Assembly (NCBI RefSeq): GCF_030758755.1
Contig: NZ_CP132387.1
Span: forward strand, 496,001-560,000
DNA: 64,000 nt
Source: Bartonella apihabitans
GTDB lineage: Bacteria > Pseudomonadota > Alphaproteobacteria > Rhizobiales > Rhizobiaceae
Reading direction: 5' to 3'
The notes under the pieces are model-generated. The model ran no database searches, was not told the origin of the DNA, and saw only the letters and a list, made by a program, of their open reading frames with translations. Position numbers and translations under genes: made by a program. Shown here one piece after another: positions 29,296-39,289 of this stretch (its first letter is position 1; every line of letters starts with the position of its first letter).

Positions 29296-32200
29296 ATGCA
29301 GTTTACGAAACTGCGACTGGTCGGTTTTAAATCCTTTGTTGAAGCCCAGGAATTCGTGATAGAACGTGGGCTAACGGGCGTCGTCGGCCCTAATGGATGT
29401 GGAAAATCCAATCTTGTTGAATCTCTTCGCTGGGTCATGGGAGAGAATTCTTATAAAAACATGCGCGCTTCCGGCATGGATGACGTGATTTTTTCCGGCT
29501 CGGCAACACGCCCGCCCCGTAATTTTGCTGAAGTAACGCTGTTTCTTGATAATTCCGATCGCAGCGCTCCTGCGGCTTTTAATGATGCAGATGAATTACA
29601 GGTTTCTCGCCGCATCGAGAGAGATTTAGGTTCGGTATACCGGATCAATGGCAAAGAAGTGCGGGCGAAAGATGTCCAGTTATTGTTTGCTGACCAGTCA
29701 ACGGGAGCGCGTTCTCCTTCCATGGTCGGTCAGGGACGTATTGGCGAACTTATACAGGCAAAGCCACAGGCACGCCGTGCTTTATTGGAAGAAGCGGCAG
29801 GCGTTTCGGGCCTTCATTCGCGCCGTCATGAAGCGGAATTACGCCTGAAGGCGGCGGAAGGCAATCTTGATAGACTTGAAGATGTTGTGGGAGACCTTTC
29901 ATCGCGGATTGAAAGTTTGAAGCGCCAGTCACGGCAGGCAAATCGCTTCAAAGCTCTTTCGGCAGAAATCAGGCAGGCAGAAGCCGGACTCTTCTATTTG
30001 CGCTGGTCTGAAAACAAAACACAAGAAGTCGAAGCAACGACGATACTCAATAGTGCGACGATGCTCGTCGCAGAAAAAGCTCAGGCACATATGCGTGCCG
30101 AAAAAGCACAGGAAGAAAGCAAAAATAAACTTCCTCCCTTGCGAGAGGAAGCAGCCAGAGCCTCTGCCGCTCATCAAAGATTAAGCCTTGAACTGAAACA
30201 ACTTGATGAGGAGAAAAGTCGCAATCGTCAACGACAATTGGATCTGATGCGCAGGCTTGAACAGCTTGACTCCGACATTGCTCGTGAAGAACAGCTTGCA
30301 AAAGACAATGAACAAAGTCTGGAAAGGCTGGTTGACGAGGAAGAGACGTTGAAGCTTGAAGCTGAAAACCAGCAGGAAACCGAAATAGAGCTTAATGTTT
30401 TTTATGAAGAGCAACAAAGCCGGTTGAATAATAGTGAAGCCGAGGCAGGCGAGCTTACCAAAATGCTGGCAGAGGCGAGGGCTGAAAAAGCAAGAATACT
30501 TGATCAGATTACCGACTTTACGAAACGCGGCGAGCGGCTTGACGAAACGATTGCCGAGGTCAAACAGCAGATTGGAATTTTGAAGGCAGAGCTTGATTCT
30601 TCAGACAAGATCGGTGAGGCGCGGGCTGCATTGACTGAAGCAGAAGCGCAACTTGCAGAAAATGAAGAACTGCTACAGACATGCGAACTTGATACTGAAA
30701 AAGCGCGGGAAGAAGAAAATGCTGCCCGTCCTGCGGTTTCCGATTGTCGCGATCAATTAAATGCCCTCACCACAGAAGCACGTACTCTCGAACAGCTCCT
30801 GAATAGCTCGATCAGCGGAGAATTTCCGCCAGTGGTTGATGAAATTACTGTAGACGACGGTTTGGAAATTGCGCTGGGGGCGGCCTTGGGTGATGACCTT
30901 GAAGGATCACTCGACGAGGGCGCCCCGCTTTTTTGGAGCGGTTATAAAGGCAAATATGATAATCCGGCTCTTCCAAATGGTGTCAAACCATTGGCCGATT
31001 TTGTAAAAGCTCCGGAGGAACTGGGCCGAGCACTTGCCCAGATCGGTGTTGTAGACGAGGAAGAGGGCGAAAGGCTACAGCCGGAATTAAAAGTCGGGCA
31101 AAAACTGGTAAGCCGCCATGGTGCCGTCTGGCGTTGGGACGGCTTAAGAGCACGAGCCGATGCGCCTACAGCAAGTGCGCAACGTCTGGCTCAAAAAAAT
31201 CGGCTTCAAGTTTTGTCGCATCTCGTCGATGAGGCGAAAAGAGCGTTGGCCAAAGCAGAAGAAAAACTCGCTCAATTGTCAAAGAAAGCAGGAGATGCAC
31301 AGCTTTACGAACGTGAAATACGGGCAAAACTACGCTCGTCCCGCGACAAATGTGAGGAAGCGCGACAGCTCTATACGAGAATTGAACGTGAACATTCCGA
31401 ACATCGTTTGCGTCTTTCTGCGCTGGAAGAGAATGCTTTAAATCTTGGCCAGGAGAAAGCCGAGAACGCCAGAAAACTTGAAGCTGTTTCGAGCGAACAA
31501 GAGAAATTGCCCGATATCACCTCTATTGAAGAAAAACTAAAAATTTTTTCTGAAAAAATTTCTTCCGAGCGGAAAATGGTTTCGGAAGCCTTGGCTAAAC
31601 TTCAAAATTGGAAGCAGAACGCTAGCGCTCGTATACGCAGGCTTGAAGTTATTGGTTCGGAAAGGAAAAATTGGCTGAACCGCATCGAAAACGCAAAAAA
31701 TCAGATAAAATCTTTAAAAGCCCGTCGCGAAGAAGCAATGGTTGAAGCAGAACAATTGGCCGAAACACCGGAGGGAATCGAGGAAAAGCGGCAAAAATTG
31801 CTTGATGCAATTGCTAAAACAGCACAGGACGGACATGTGATTATGGATCGCTTGGCCGAGGCGGAGGCAATCCAGACAACGCTTGATAAACAGACTTCGG
31901 AAGCCTTTGCCAAATTGTCTACAAGCCGCGAGGAACGTGCACGCGCAGAAGAGCGGCTTAATGCGGCGGTCGATCGCCGCAAAGATATTGAAGCAAGAAT
32001 TAGCGAAGCCTTGAACTGCCCACCACATGAAACACTGCGTCTCGCGGGGTTTTCTCTGGAAGGAGAAATGCCCGACATTGAAACGCTTGACCATAAACTC
32101 GAGCGATTGCGTATCGAACGCGAACGCTTGGGAGCAGTCAATCTGCGTGCCGACGAGGAAGAAAAAGAGCTGCGTTCGCGATTCGATTCAATTACCGATG

Positions 32201-32754
32201 AACGCGATGATGTGGTTGAAGCAATCAAAAAGCTACGGGTTGCAATTGTCAATCTCAATCGCGAAGGACGGGAACGTCTGCTTTCGGCCTTTACCAGAGT
32301 GAATGAACAGTTCCAGCGTCTCTATCACCATCTTTTTGGCGGTGGTACCGCCGAACTGCAACTGATCGAGTCGGATGACCCTCTGGATGCCGGTGTCGAG
32401 ATTTTGGCACGACCTCCGGGGAAAAAACCGCAAACCATGACATTATTGTCCGGCGGCGAACAAGCATTGACGGCGATGGCTCTGATATTTGCTGTATTTT
32501 TGACCAGTCCTGCACCGATCTGTGTCCTTGACGAGGTTGATGCACCGCTCGACGATCACAATGTCGAACGTTATTGCAATTTGATGGAAGAAATGGCGAA
32601 ATCGACTGAAACACGTTTTGTCGTCATCACCCATAACCCGATTACGATGGCGCGGATGAACCGCCTGTTCGGCGTGACAATGGGCGAGCAGGGGGTTTCA
32701 CAGCTCGTATCGGTTGATTTGCAAACTGCAGAAAAAATGCGTGACGTCAGTTAA
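29296..32754 (+). CDS. smc: Chromosome segregation protein SMC
   Basis: Structural-maintenance-of-chromosomes ATPase that, with ScpA and ScpB, organises and helps segregate the chromosome. The 1152-residue protein has the Walker A motif VGPNGCGKSNLVESLRW at the N-terminus, two long coiled-coil stretches rich in E, K, Q and R (about residues 170-490 and 640-930), a hinge between (around residues 500-620), and the C-terminal signature LLSGGEQALTAMAL with Walker B CVLDEVDAPLDD. The gene starts with ATG at 29296 (AGGTAGG upstream), 20 bases after the terminator. Confidence 0.97.
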   Translation: MQFTKLRLVGFKSFVEAQEFVIERGLTGVVGPNGCGKSNLVESLRWVMGENSYKNMRASGMDDVIFSGSATRPPRNFAEVTLFLDNSDRSAPAAFNDADELQVSRRIERDLGSVYRINGKEVRAKDVQLLFADQSTGARSPSMVGQGRIGELIQAKPQARRALLEEAAGVSGLHSRRHEAELRLKAAEGNLDRLEDVVGDLSSRIESLKRQSRQANRFKALSAEIRQAEAGLFYLRWSENKTQEVEATTILNSATMLVAEKAQAHMRAEKAQEESKNKLPPLREEAARASAAHQRLSLELKQLDEEKSRNRQRQLDLMRRLEQLDSDIAREEQLAKDNEQSLERLVDEEETLKLEAENQQETEIELNVFYEEQQSRLNNSEAEAGELTKMLAEARAEKARILDQITDFTKRGERLDETIAEVKQQIGILKAELDSSDKIGEARAALTEAEAQLAENEELLQTCELDTEKAREEENAARPAVSDCRDQLNALTTEARTLEQLLNSSISGEFPPVVDEITVDDGLEIALGAALGDDLEGSLDEGAPLFWSGYKGKYDNPALPNGVKPLADFVKAPEELGRALAQIGVVDEEEGERLQPELKVGQKLVSRHGAVWRWDGLRARADAPTASAQRLAQKNRLQVLSHLVDEAKRALAKAEEKLAQLSKKAGDAQLYEREIRAKLRSSRDKCEEARQLYTRIEREHSEHRLRLSALEENALNLGQEKAENARKLEAVSSEQEKLPDITSIEEKLKIFSEKISSERKMVSEALAKLQNWKQNASARIRRLEVIGSERKNWLNRIENAKNQIKSLKARREEAMVEAEQLAETPEGIEEKRQKLLDAIAKTAQDGHVIMDRLAEAEAIQTTLDKQTSEAFAKLSTSREERARAEERLNAAVDRRKDIEARISEALNCPPHETLRLAGFSLEGEMPDIETLDHKLERLRIERERLGAVNLRADEEEKELRSRFDSITDERDDVVEAIKKLRVAIVNLNREGRERLLSAFTRVNEQFQRLYHHLFGGGTAELQLIESDDPLDAGVEILARPPGKKPQTMTLLSGGEQALTAMALIFAVFLTSPAPICVLDEVDAPLDDHNVERYCNLMEEMAKSTETRFVVITHNPITMARMNRLFGVTMGEQGVSQLVSVDLQTAEKMRDVS

Positions 32755-32944
32755 TACTTTATGGTCAAGCTTTTGTTATTCAATCGATTTGGTTGAATTG
32801 TAAAAAAAATTGATGTTGGTATTAGACTAAATGTCATTTAAGCTAGGGACGAAAGTTGAAAACTGTATTTCTTCTTTGTGGGGAAGCACGAATTTCATAT
32901 TTGAATATGAACCAGTCAAATCAATCGGAGGATATTTGTTTAAA

Positions 32945-35611
32945 ATGACAAAATGGGTTTACAGCTTTGGTAATGGAAAGGCTGACGGGGCGGCATCGGA
33001 ACGTAACCTTTTGGGCGGCAAGGGAGCAAATTTGGCAGAAATGAGCAATCTCGGATTGCCCGTTCCTCCCGGTTTTACAATTACCACAGAAGTCTGCACC
33101 TATTTTTATAATAACAATAAAACCTATCCGGACAAACTTGTTGAAACTGTTCAAAAGTGCCTCGCAGAGGTCGGTAAACTGACAGGGCGCCGTTTTGGTG
33201 ACAAAGACAAGCCTTTACTGGTTTCGGTGCGTTCGGGTGCTCGTGCGTCCATGCCAGGCATGATGGATACAGTGTTGAACCTCGGTCTCAATGATGAAAC
33301 AGTCAAAGCAATTGCAAGAGAAACGGGTGATGAACGTTTTGCTTATGATAGCTATCGGCGTTTTATCCAGATGTATTCAAATGTTGTGCTCGGGCTTGAT
33401 GGCGCATTATTTGAAGAAATTATTGATGATGCCAAAGCGCGTCACGGTTATGAGGTCGATACCGAGATGACAGCCAAAGATTGGCAGGATGTCATCGTTT
33501 CCTATAAGGAATGTGTCGAAAAAGAAATGGGAGAGCCATTTCCCCAAGACCCCGAAAAACAGCTTTGGGGAGCAATTAGCGCCGTTTTCCTGAGCTGGAT
33601 GACACCACGAGCTGTTACCTATCGTGAACTTCACGATATTCCTGAAAGCTGGGGCACGGCCGTTAATGTTCAGGCAATGGTGTTCGGCAATATGGGGGAT
33701 GATTCGGCGACAGGTGTTGCTTTTACCCGCAACCCGTCGACAGGTGAAAATGCACTTTTCGGAGAATTTCTTGTCAATGCACAAGGGGAAGATGTTGTCG
33801 CCGGTATCAGAACACCACAGAATATAACCGAGGCTGCGCGTATTGCTGCCGGTTCCGACAAGCCGTCGCTCGAAAAGACTTTGCCGCAAGCCTTTGCTGC
33901 CTTTAATGATATTGCCCATAAACTCGAAAAACATTATCGCGACATGCAAGACATGGAATTTACCATTGAAAAGGGTAAATTGTGGATGTTGCAAACCCGT
34001 ATCGGCAAACGTACAGCGCGTGCAGCACTCAAAATGGCTGTCGATATGGTCGAGGAAGGGCTGATTGACCGTACCGAAGCAATCGCGCGTATTGATCCGA
34101 AGTCGCTTGACCAGCTTCTCCATCCGACACTTGACCCCAAAGCTAAAAAAATAGTCTTGGGAACAGGTCTCCCGGCTTCTCCGGGGGCAGCCACCGGCGA
34201 AATTGTTTTTTCATCCGAGGAAGCAGAAAATGCTACCAAAGAAGGACATAAGGTCGTTTTGGTCCGGGTGGAAACAAGTCCGGAAGATATTAACGGTATG
34301 CATGTGGCAGAAGGTGTTTTGACGACACGTGGCGGTATGACGAGCCATGCCGCTGTTGTTGCCCGTGGAATGGGAAAACCTTGTGTTTCAGGTGCAGGAA
34401 ATATTCATATCGATTACCGCGCTGGCACACTGAAAGCGGGTGGTGAAACCTTCCATCGCGGAGATATTATAACAATCGACGGTGGTAATGGCGAAATTTA
34501 CAAAGGCAAAGTTGCCATGTTGCAACCGAAGATGTCGGGTGATTTTGCCAAACTCATGTCTTGGGCCGATGAAAAACGGCGCATGCATGTTTGCGCAAAT
34601 GCCGAAACACCGCAAGACGCGAGAATGGCCCGTTCGTTCGGGGCAGAAGGTATCGGGCTTTGCCGTACCGAACATATGTTTTTTGCCGGAGACCGTATCA
34701 TTTCAATGCGTGAAATGATTTTGGCCAATGACGAAGAAGGGCGCCGTAAAGCATTGGCAAAGCTCTTGCCTATGCAGCGTTCGGACTTTGTCGAATTGTT
34801 CGAAATCATGCATGGTCTTCCTGTGACAATAAGACTGTTGGATCCCCCGCTTCATGAATTCTTGCCGAAAACGGATGTCGAGGTTGCCGAAGTTGCCAAA
34901 GCAATGTCAATTCCGGCCGAGGTGATCAAAGAGAGAGCCGCCGAGCTTCACGAATTCAATCCGATGCTCGGGCTACGCGGCTGCCGTCTGGCAATTACCT
35001 ATCCTGAAATTGCCGAAATGCAGGCGCGGGCGATTTTTGAAGCTGCAATAGAGGCAGCAAAAGCTACAAAAGAAACTGTTATACCTGAAATCATGGTGCC
35101 ATTGGTAGCACTCAAGGCAGAACTCGATTACGTCAAGGAACGCATTGATGAAACAGCCAAAGCGGTCATGAAAGAACATGGCGTAACCATAAAATATCTA
35201 GTTGGAACCATGATAGAATTGCCGAGAGCCGCAATCTGTGCTGCCGAGATTGCCAAATCGGCCGAGTTTTTCTCTTTCGGCACCAATGATCTGACACAGA
35301 CGACGTTCGGTATTTCACGTGATGATGCTGGCCCATTCCTTTCAACCTATATTAAAAAAGGCTTGTTGGAACAGGATCCGTTTGTCTCGATCGATCGTGA
35401 TGGCGTCGGTGAACTTGTCAAGATAGGAGCAACACGGGGAAGAAGCCAACGGCATAATATCAAACTTGGCATTTGTGGCGAACATGGCGGAGATCCTGCG
35501 TCAATCGATTTGTGTGAAGAAAACGGATTGAACTATGTTTCCTGCTCGCCATTCCGTGTGCCGATAGCAAGGCTTGCCGCTGCACAAGCGGCAATCAGAC
35601 ACCAGAAGTAG
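32945..35611 (+). CDS. ppdK: Pyruvate, phosphate dikinase
   Basis: Interconverts pyruvate and phosphoenolpyruvate using ATP and phosphate, important for gluconeogenesis in Hyphomicrobiales. The ATG at 32945 gives MTKWVYSFGNGKADG as in the family; a TTG at 32936 sits closer to the GGAGG and may be the true initiator. The 888-residue protein has the ATP-grasp domain (GGKGANLAEMSNLGLPVPPG, VRSGARASMPGMMDT), the phospho-histidine in GGMTSHAAVVARGMGKPC and the PEP/pyruvate barrel with the catalytic cysteine in GICGEHGGDP. Spacing of 7 bases to the next gene suggests co-transcription. Confidence 0.97.
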   Translation: MTKWVYSFGNGKADGAASERNLLGGKGANLAEMSNLGLPVPPGFTITTEVCTYFYNNNKTYPDKLVETVQKCLAEVGKLTGRRFGDKDKPLLVSVRSGARASMPGMMDTVLNLGLNDETVKAIARETGDERFAYDSYRRFIQMYSNVVLGLDGALFEEIIDDAKARHGYEVDTEMTAKDWQDVIVSYKECVEKEMGEPFPQDPEKQLWGAISAVFLSWMTPRAVTYRELHDIPESWGTAVNVQAMVFGNMGDDSATGVAFTRNPSTGENALFGEFLVNAQGEDVVAGIRTPQNITEAARIAAGSDKPSLEKTLPQAFAAFNDIAHKLEKHYRDMQDMEFTIEKGKLWMLQTRIGKRTARAALKMAVDMVEEGLIDRTEAIARIDPKSLDQLLHPTLDPKAKKIVLGTGLPASPGAATGEIVFSSEEAENATKEGHKVVLVRVETSPEDINGMHVAEGVLTTRGGMTSHAAVVARGMGKPCVSGAGNIHIDYRAGTLKAGGETFHRGDIITIDGGNGEIYKGKVAMLQPKMSGDFAKLMSWADEKRRMHVCANAETPQDARMARSFGAEGIGLCRTEHMFFAGDRIISMREMILANDEEGRRKALAKLLPMQRSDFVELFEIMHGLPVTIRLLDPPLHEFLPKTDVEVAEVAKAMSIPAEVIKERAAELHEFNPMLGLRGCRLAITYPEIAEMQARAIFEAAIEAAKATKETVIPEIMVPLVALKAELDYVKERIDETAKAVMKEHGVTIKYLVGTMIELPRAAICAAEIAKSAEFFSFGTNDLTQTTFGISRDDAGPFLSTYIKKGLLEQDPFVSIDRDGVGELVKIGATRGRSQRHNIKLGICGEHGGDPASIDLCEENGLNYVSCSPFRVPIARLAAAQAAIRHQK

Positions 35612-35618
35612 GTATTGG

Positions 35619-36416
35619 ATGTTGCAATATATTCACCGGTGCATTTTTGCCGGTATCATAAGTCTGTGCGTACCGGCTATAAGTCTGGCCGGTACGAGCG
35701 AACCATCACTGCATATAGAAAAAGGTGAAGCTTCGAGTCCGCAAGTTGCTTTGACACTTGATTTATGTATGGGTGATATTGATCATCGCATTTTCGACAC
35801 TCTTGTTACCCATCGGATTAAAGCCACTTTATTTGTTACAGCCCGTTGGTTGCAACGCAACAAGCAAACGGTCGAAGTCATCAAGGCGCATCCTGATCTG
35901 TTCGAACTGGAAAATCATGGCAAAAATCATATTCCCGCTATTGATAACCAGCCCGATATTTATGGCTTGAAGACGGCTGGCAGTCTCAAGGCTGTGTGTG
36001 AAGAGGTCAAAGGCGGCGAAGAAAGCTTGGTAGCAGCCGGTTTTCCGGAGCCAAACTGGTACCGTGATGCATCTGCACGTTATTCAAAAGACGCAATCAA
36101 ACTTGTTCATGACATGGGCTATGAGATAGGCGGTTTTTCTCTCAATGCCGATATGGGTGCATCACTACCGGCAAAAACTGTTGCCGCACGTATTTCATCT
36201 GCTAAGAATGGGGATGTCATTATCGCCCATATGAACCAACCCAAACGCGCATCGGGGCAGGGTGTCGCAATTGGTATTCTGGAGCTTCAGAAAAGGGGCT
36301 TCAGATTTGTAAAATTGTCAGATGCGGTAAAACCGGTGAATAGACAGGCGAGCCTTGAGGATTGCAATGTGTTGAAACAAACGGATGCATTGCAGAAAAC
36401 AGTTGTTGGACAATGA
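35619..36416 (+). CDS. Polysaccharide deacetylase family protein
   Basis: Exported NodB-fold (CE4) protein, probably removing acetyl groups from a cell-wall or capsule sugar. ATG at 35619 is eight bases after the ppdK stop and gives a signal peptide (CIFAGIISLCVPAISLAG). The 265-residue protein has the metal motif as TLDLCMGDIDHR, a variant shared by a subgroup in place of TFDDGP, and the second motif ENHGKNH. The substrate is unknown. Its stop overlaps the start of the DUF1499 gene by four bases. Confidence 0.85.
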   Translation: MLQYIHRCIFAGIISLCVPAISLAGTSEPSLHIEKGEASSPQVALTLDLCMGDIDHRIFDTLVTHRIKATLFVTARWLQRNKQTVEVIKAHPDLFELENHGKNHIPAIDNQPDIYGLKTAGSLKAVCEEVKGGEESLVAAGFPEPNWYRDASARYSKDAIKLVHDMGYEIGGFSLNADMGASLPAKTVAARISSAKNGDVIIAHMNQPKRASGQGVAIGILELQKRGFRFVKLSDAVKPVNRQASLEDCNVLKQTDALQKTVVGQ

Positions 36417-37198
36417 GAAAAAAATACGTTCGCTTGACATCATATGCTGCTTCATGGTCGCCTCGTTTCGGTGGCTTAAGTCTTTTGCTGCTTGTCATTT
36501 CAAGTCTTCTGCACCGGTTTTCATTTATCCGGACAAATGTTTTCCTCATTCTGTCAGCACTGGCCGGAGTGTTTGCCCTGACGGCTTTGGCTTTGGCGTT
36601 AAAAGGTCTTTTTGACCTTTGGAAAAATGGTGATCGTGGCGGGCTAAAATCGTTAAAAGGCATTGTCTATTCGTTCATAACCCTCACACCGATTGCGGCT
36701 TTTCTGTTAATGTGGTCTGTTATGCCGCCGCTTGCCGATATTTCGACTGATACCGACACGCCACCACGTTTCATTGCAGGGACGAGACCGGTTGATGCTT
36801 TACCTGTTGCGGTTGATTTGTCCGGTCAGGCTCCATTGCAATTAAAAGAATGGCCGGAACTTTCCGGCCGCCGTTATGACGGCTCTCCCGATCGTATTTT
36901 GAAATCGGTACGCAATGTTCTTGATGCCGAGGGGTGGCCAATCAAGGCTCAACGTGGTGTCGATGGCGAAGACGAGCAGCTTTTTGTAGAAACAGAAGCG
37001 AAAACTTTTTATCTGGGGTTCGCATCCGACATCGTTATCAGATTGACCGATGAAGGCGATACAACTTTCGTGGATATGCGTTCCGCCTCCCGTTATTTGT
37101 CGCGTGATCTCGGGGTAAATGCTGCATTCATTCTTTCATTTATGGATGCACTGGACACAGAAATGCTCTCGACGCCGGTTGATCAGGACAAAGAATAA
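36413..37198 (+). CDS. DUF1499 membrane protein
   Basis: A 261-residue protein with three N-terminal membrane helices (SLLLLVISSLLHRFSF, LILSALAGVFALTALALA, VYSFITLTPIAAFLLMW) and a C-terminal DUF1499 domain (PDRILKSVRNVLDAEGWPI, DIVIRLTDEGDTTFVDMRSASR, DLGVNAAFILSFMDAL). ATG at 36413 overlaps the previous stop (ATGA). Its 3' end overlaps the converging MBL gene by 16 bases. DUF1499 has no established biochemical role that I can name. Confidence 0.85.
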   Translation: MRKKYVRLTSYAASWSPRFGGLSLLLLVISSLLHRFSFIRTNVFLILSALAGVFALTALALALKGLFDLWKNGDRGGLKSLKGIVYSFITLTPIAAFLLMWSVMPPLADISTDTDTPPRFIAGTRPVDALPVAVDLSGQAPLQLKEWPELSGRRYDGSPDRILKSVRNVLDAEGWPIKAQRGVDGEDEQLFVETEAKTFYLGFASDIVIRLTDEGDTTFVDMRSASRYLSRDLGVNAAFILSFMDALDTEMLSTPVDQDKE

Positions 37199-38088
37199 CA
37201 GCTTTGAAGCGCTATTCTCCCTTCAACTTTGACAATCCCCCTCGCGACTAAAAATTCCAAATGGGCAAGTACCGAAAGCGTTGCTGCTTTTAGGAGCCGC
37301 TGGTCGAGCTTGCGGTAAATCGCGCTGACAATCTGCTCGATCGTGCGGTCACCAATGGACAGTCGCTCTATAATTGCGCGTTCACGCATTTTCCTGTGCG
37401 CAATAATGGCACGAACATAGGCTTTCGGGTTGGTGACGGCTCCTCCATGACCGGGCAAATAAATTTTGTCTTCCCGTCGGGCGAGCTTATCAAGTGATTC
37501 CATATAATCCCTCATTGAACCATCAGGCGGGGCAACGAGCGTTGTCGACCACGCCATAACGTGGTCGCCGGTAAAAACTATACCGGTTTCACCCAGTGCA
37601 TAGGCCGTATGATTGGCCATGTGGCCGGGTGTGGTAATAGACGTAAGTTCCCATCCATCTCCCTTGATTGATTCACCATCTCCAAGAAAGATATCGGGAG
37701 TGAAGTTTTTGTCACAACTGGCGTCAACGGTCATTGCGGGGTCTGAGACTTCAAGGGATGCCGGACGATAAGCACCTTCTGCAACAATTGCGCCGCCTGT
37801 CAATTCACTCAGTCGTTTTGCTATCCCGCTATGATCACTATGGCTATGTGTAATGAAAATGTAATTGAGAGGGCGACCATCAATGACCCGAAGCAAGGTT
37901 GCCAATTGTTCTTCATCTTCAGGACCGGGGTCAATAATCGCCAGTTCGTCATTGCCAAGGATATAACTATTCGTGCCGGTAAATGTAAACGGAGAGGGAT
38001 TATGGGCTGTCAGTCGCCTGACATTATTTTGAAGCAACACCGCACGCCCGTAATGGGGAGAGAACTCATCGTTAAAACTTATCGACAT
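37183..38088 (-). CDS. Metallo-beta-lactamase-fold hydrolase (LACTB2-like)
   Basis: Zinc-dependent hydrolase of the MBL superfamily. The ATG at 38088 follows CAGGAAAAGCCG. The 301-residue protein has the zinc motif THSHSDHSG, further ligands in TPGHMANH and FTGDHVM, the late histidine in LPGHGGAV, and a C-terminal winged-helix domain (IYRKLDQRLLKAATLSVLAHLEFL). This layout matches LACTB2-like hydrolases, some of which cut RNA; substrate here is unknown. Confidence 0.88.
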   Translation of the reverse strand: MSISFNDEFSPHYGRAVLLQNNVRRLTAHNPSPFTFTGTNSYILGNDELAIIDPGPEDEEQLATLLRVIDGRPLNYIFITHSHSDHSGIAKRLSELTGGAIVAEGAYRPASLEVSDPAMTVDASCDKNFTPDIFLGDGESIKGDGWELTSITTPGHMANHTAYALGETGIVFTGDHVMAWSTTLVAPPDGSMRDYMESLDKLARREDKIYLPGHGGAVTNPKAYVRAIIAHRKMRERAIIERLSIGDRTIEQIVSAIYRKLDQRLLKAATLSVLAHLEFLVARGIVKVEGRIALQSCYSLS

Positions 38089-38696
38089 CGGCTTTTCCTG
38101 TGAACATACGGACTTTGTGAATATCCGGTCAAACTTGACTGCAAACTTCAGTGTGAACATTCTCTCGTCAAATCACTAGTGCAGTTGTGATTAAGTTCAC
38201 AAATTCGGAAAAATACAATCTCTAAATCTTTATGGAAAACGGAATAGAATAATTTGTCTAATAATTTTGAAAATATACCAATCAAAAAAATCGGAATAGA
38301 CATTTATTTTACCGAGAAATTTTTCAAATCCGAACATAGCGGTATATTCTTGAATTTGTTGCCGTAGCATCTTGAAGAAAATGCCGAGAGCTAAAGAAAA
38401 AACGGGAGCCGGGGCGGTTTTCTGCTTCGTTGTTTTTGCATTGCTGTCAATGCCCAGACTGGTAAGATCAATAGTGAACGGGGTTAACAGCCCCGAACCT
38501 TCGTTTCTGGAAAAATTCGGTTTCGTAAAAATAATCTCGTCAACAAACGCGGCTTGATAGTGCATTGCAATCAATGTCTTGAAACAATGTTTGCAAGTTT
38601 TTTAGCAAAAAAAAGGTTGCACGTGCTCTCAGACATATTGCACATTCTTTTCGAACTCGTTATAAGGCGCGCAGGAAGTGTGCCGTGCATACTTTT
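38089..38696. other. Long spacer upstream of tRNA-Gln
   Basis: 608 bases. Short ORFs on both strands overlap each other between about 38230 and 38574 and none has recognisable similarity. It holds the divergent promoters for the MBL gene and tRNA-Gln. I see no phage integrase or attachment-site copy. Confidence 0.45.
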
Positions 38697-38771
38697 TGGG
38701 GTATAGCCAAGCGGTAAGGCACCGGTTTTTGGTCCCGGCATTCCCTGGTTCGAATCCAGGTACCCCAGCCA
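38697..38771 (+). tRNA. tRNA-Gln (anticodon TTG)
   Basis: 75 bases with CCA encoded. Acceptor stem TGGGGTA pairs with TACCCCA, followed by discriminator G. The D arm is GCCAAGCGGTAAGGC, the anticodon loop TTTTGGT gives TTG, and the T arm is CCTGGTTCGAATCCAGG. The anticodon stem CCGGT/CCCGG has a T·C mismatch at its innermost pair (31-39), where A-T would be expected. Confidence 0.96.
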
Positions 38772-38846
38772 TTTATCTCCAAAAGCCACTTATCTTTGAA
38801 AAATTGAAGCTTTAATCCGTGAAATACGGTTGAAAGCAATCTTTTG

Positions 38847-38881
38847 CCCGAAGCTCAATAATCTTTTGAGCAATGTTCGGG
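38847..38881. other. Stem-loop downstream of tRNA-Gln
   Basis: CCCGAA-GCTCA pairs with TGAGC-(AATG)-TTCGGG. It is 75 bases after the tRNA and has no T run, so it is not a typical terminator; it could be a processing structure or chance. Confidence 0.4.
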
Positions 38882-38959
38882 AGGATTTTCCCGATTTGCA
38901 AAAGGTTTATAATCTATCTTGAAATAGGAAATTTCGGCGATAGGACAAAGGCCAAATCA

Positions 38960-39193
38960 TCACCGTTTCATATTAATGATTTGTGCCATGGTTTCATCGG
39001 CAATCTGGAAAACCCGGAAATTTGCTTTGAAATTATGTTCGGCCAAATCCATATCAACCATATCGTCGCCGGCATCATATGTCTCACGACCGACGGTCGT
39101 TCCAACGGCGACATTTTGGGCAACCTGATTGAGTGTATCCGCTTGTCTGTTCATACCACCGACCGAAATGCGCATTGCTAAATCAATAGACAT
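38960..39193 (-). CDS. Short flagellar rod-like protein
   Basis: ATG at 39193, preceded by GAAGGA, encodes only 77 residues. The N-terminal part (GGMNRQADTLNQVAQNVA) resembles the start of flagellar axial proteins, and the C-terminal part (DLAEHNFKANFRVFQIADE) resembles the end of FlgC/FlgG-like rod proteins, so the two termini that pack together are present and the central domain is absent. No flagellar gene is near. It may be an internally deleted relic or a small protein in its own right; function unknown. Confidence 0.6.
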   Translation of the reverse strand: MSIDLAMRISVGGMNRQADTLNQVAQNVAVGTTVGRETYDAGDDMVDMDLAEHNFKANFRVFQIADETMAQIINMKR

Positions 39194-39289
39194 TGAATTC
39201 AATCCTTCTGTTGACGATAGGAAATACTTCAACAGGTTAAATATAATACATCCGATGGTTGATTTCCAGAGCGAGGAAACAACTAAAAA

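Noticed and set aside
38230..38574. 114-codon minus-strand ORF and overlapping plus-strand ORF before tRNA-Gln
   Set aside because: The two overlap on opposite strands, neither has a recognisable domain or a convincing start.
38697..38881. tRNA-Gln as an integration site of a genomic island
   Set aside because: No integrase and no second copy of the tRNA 3' end was seen within the window.
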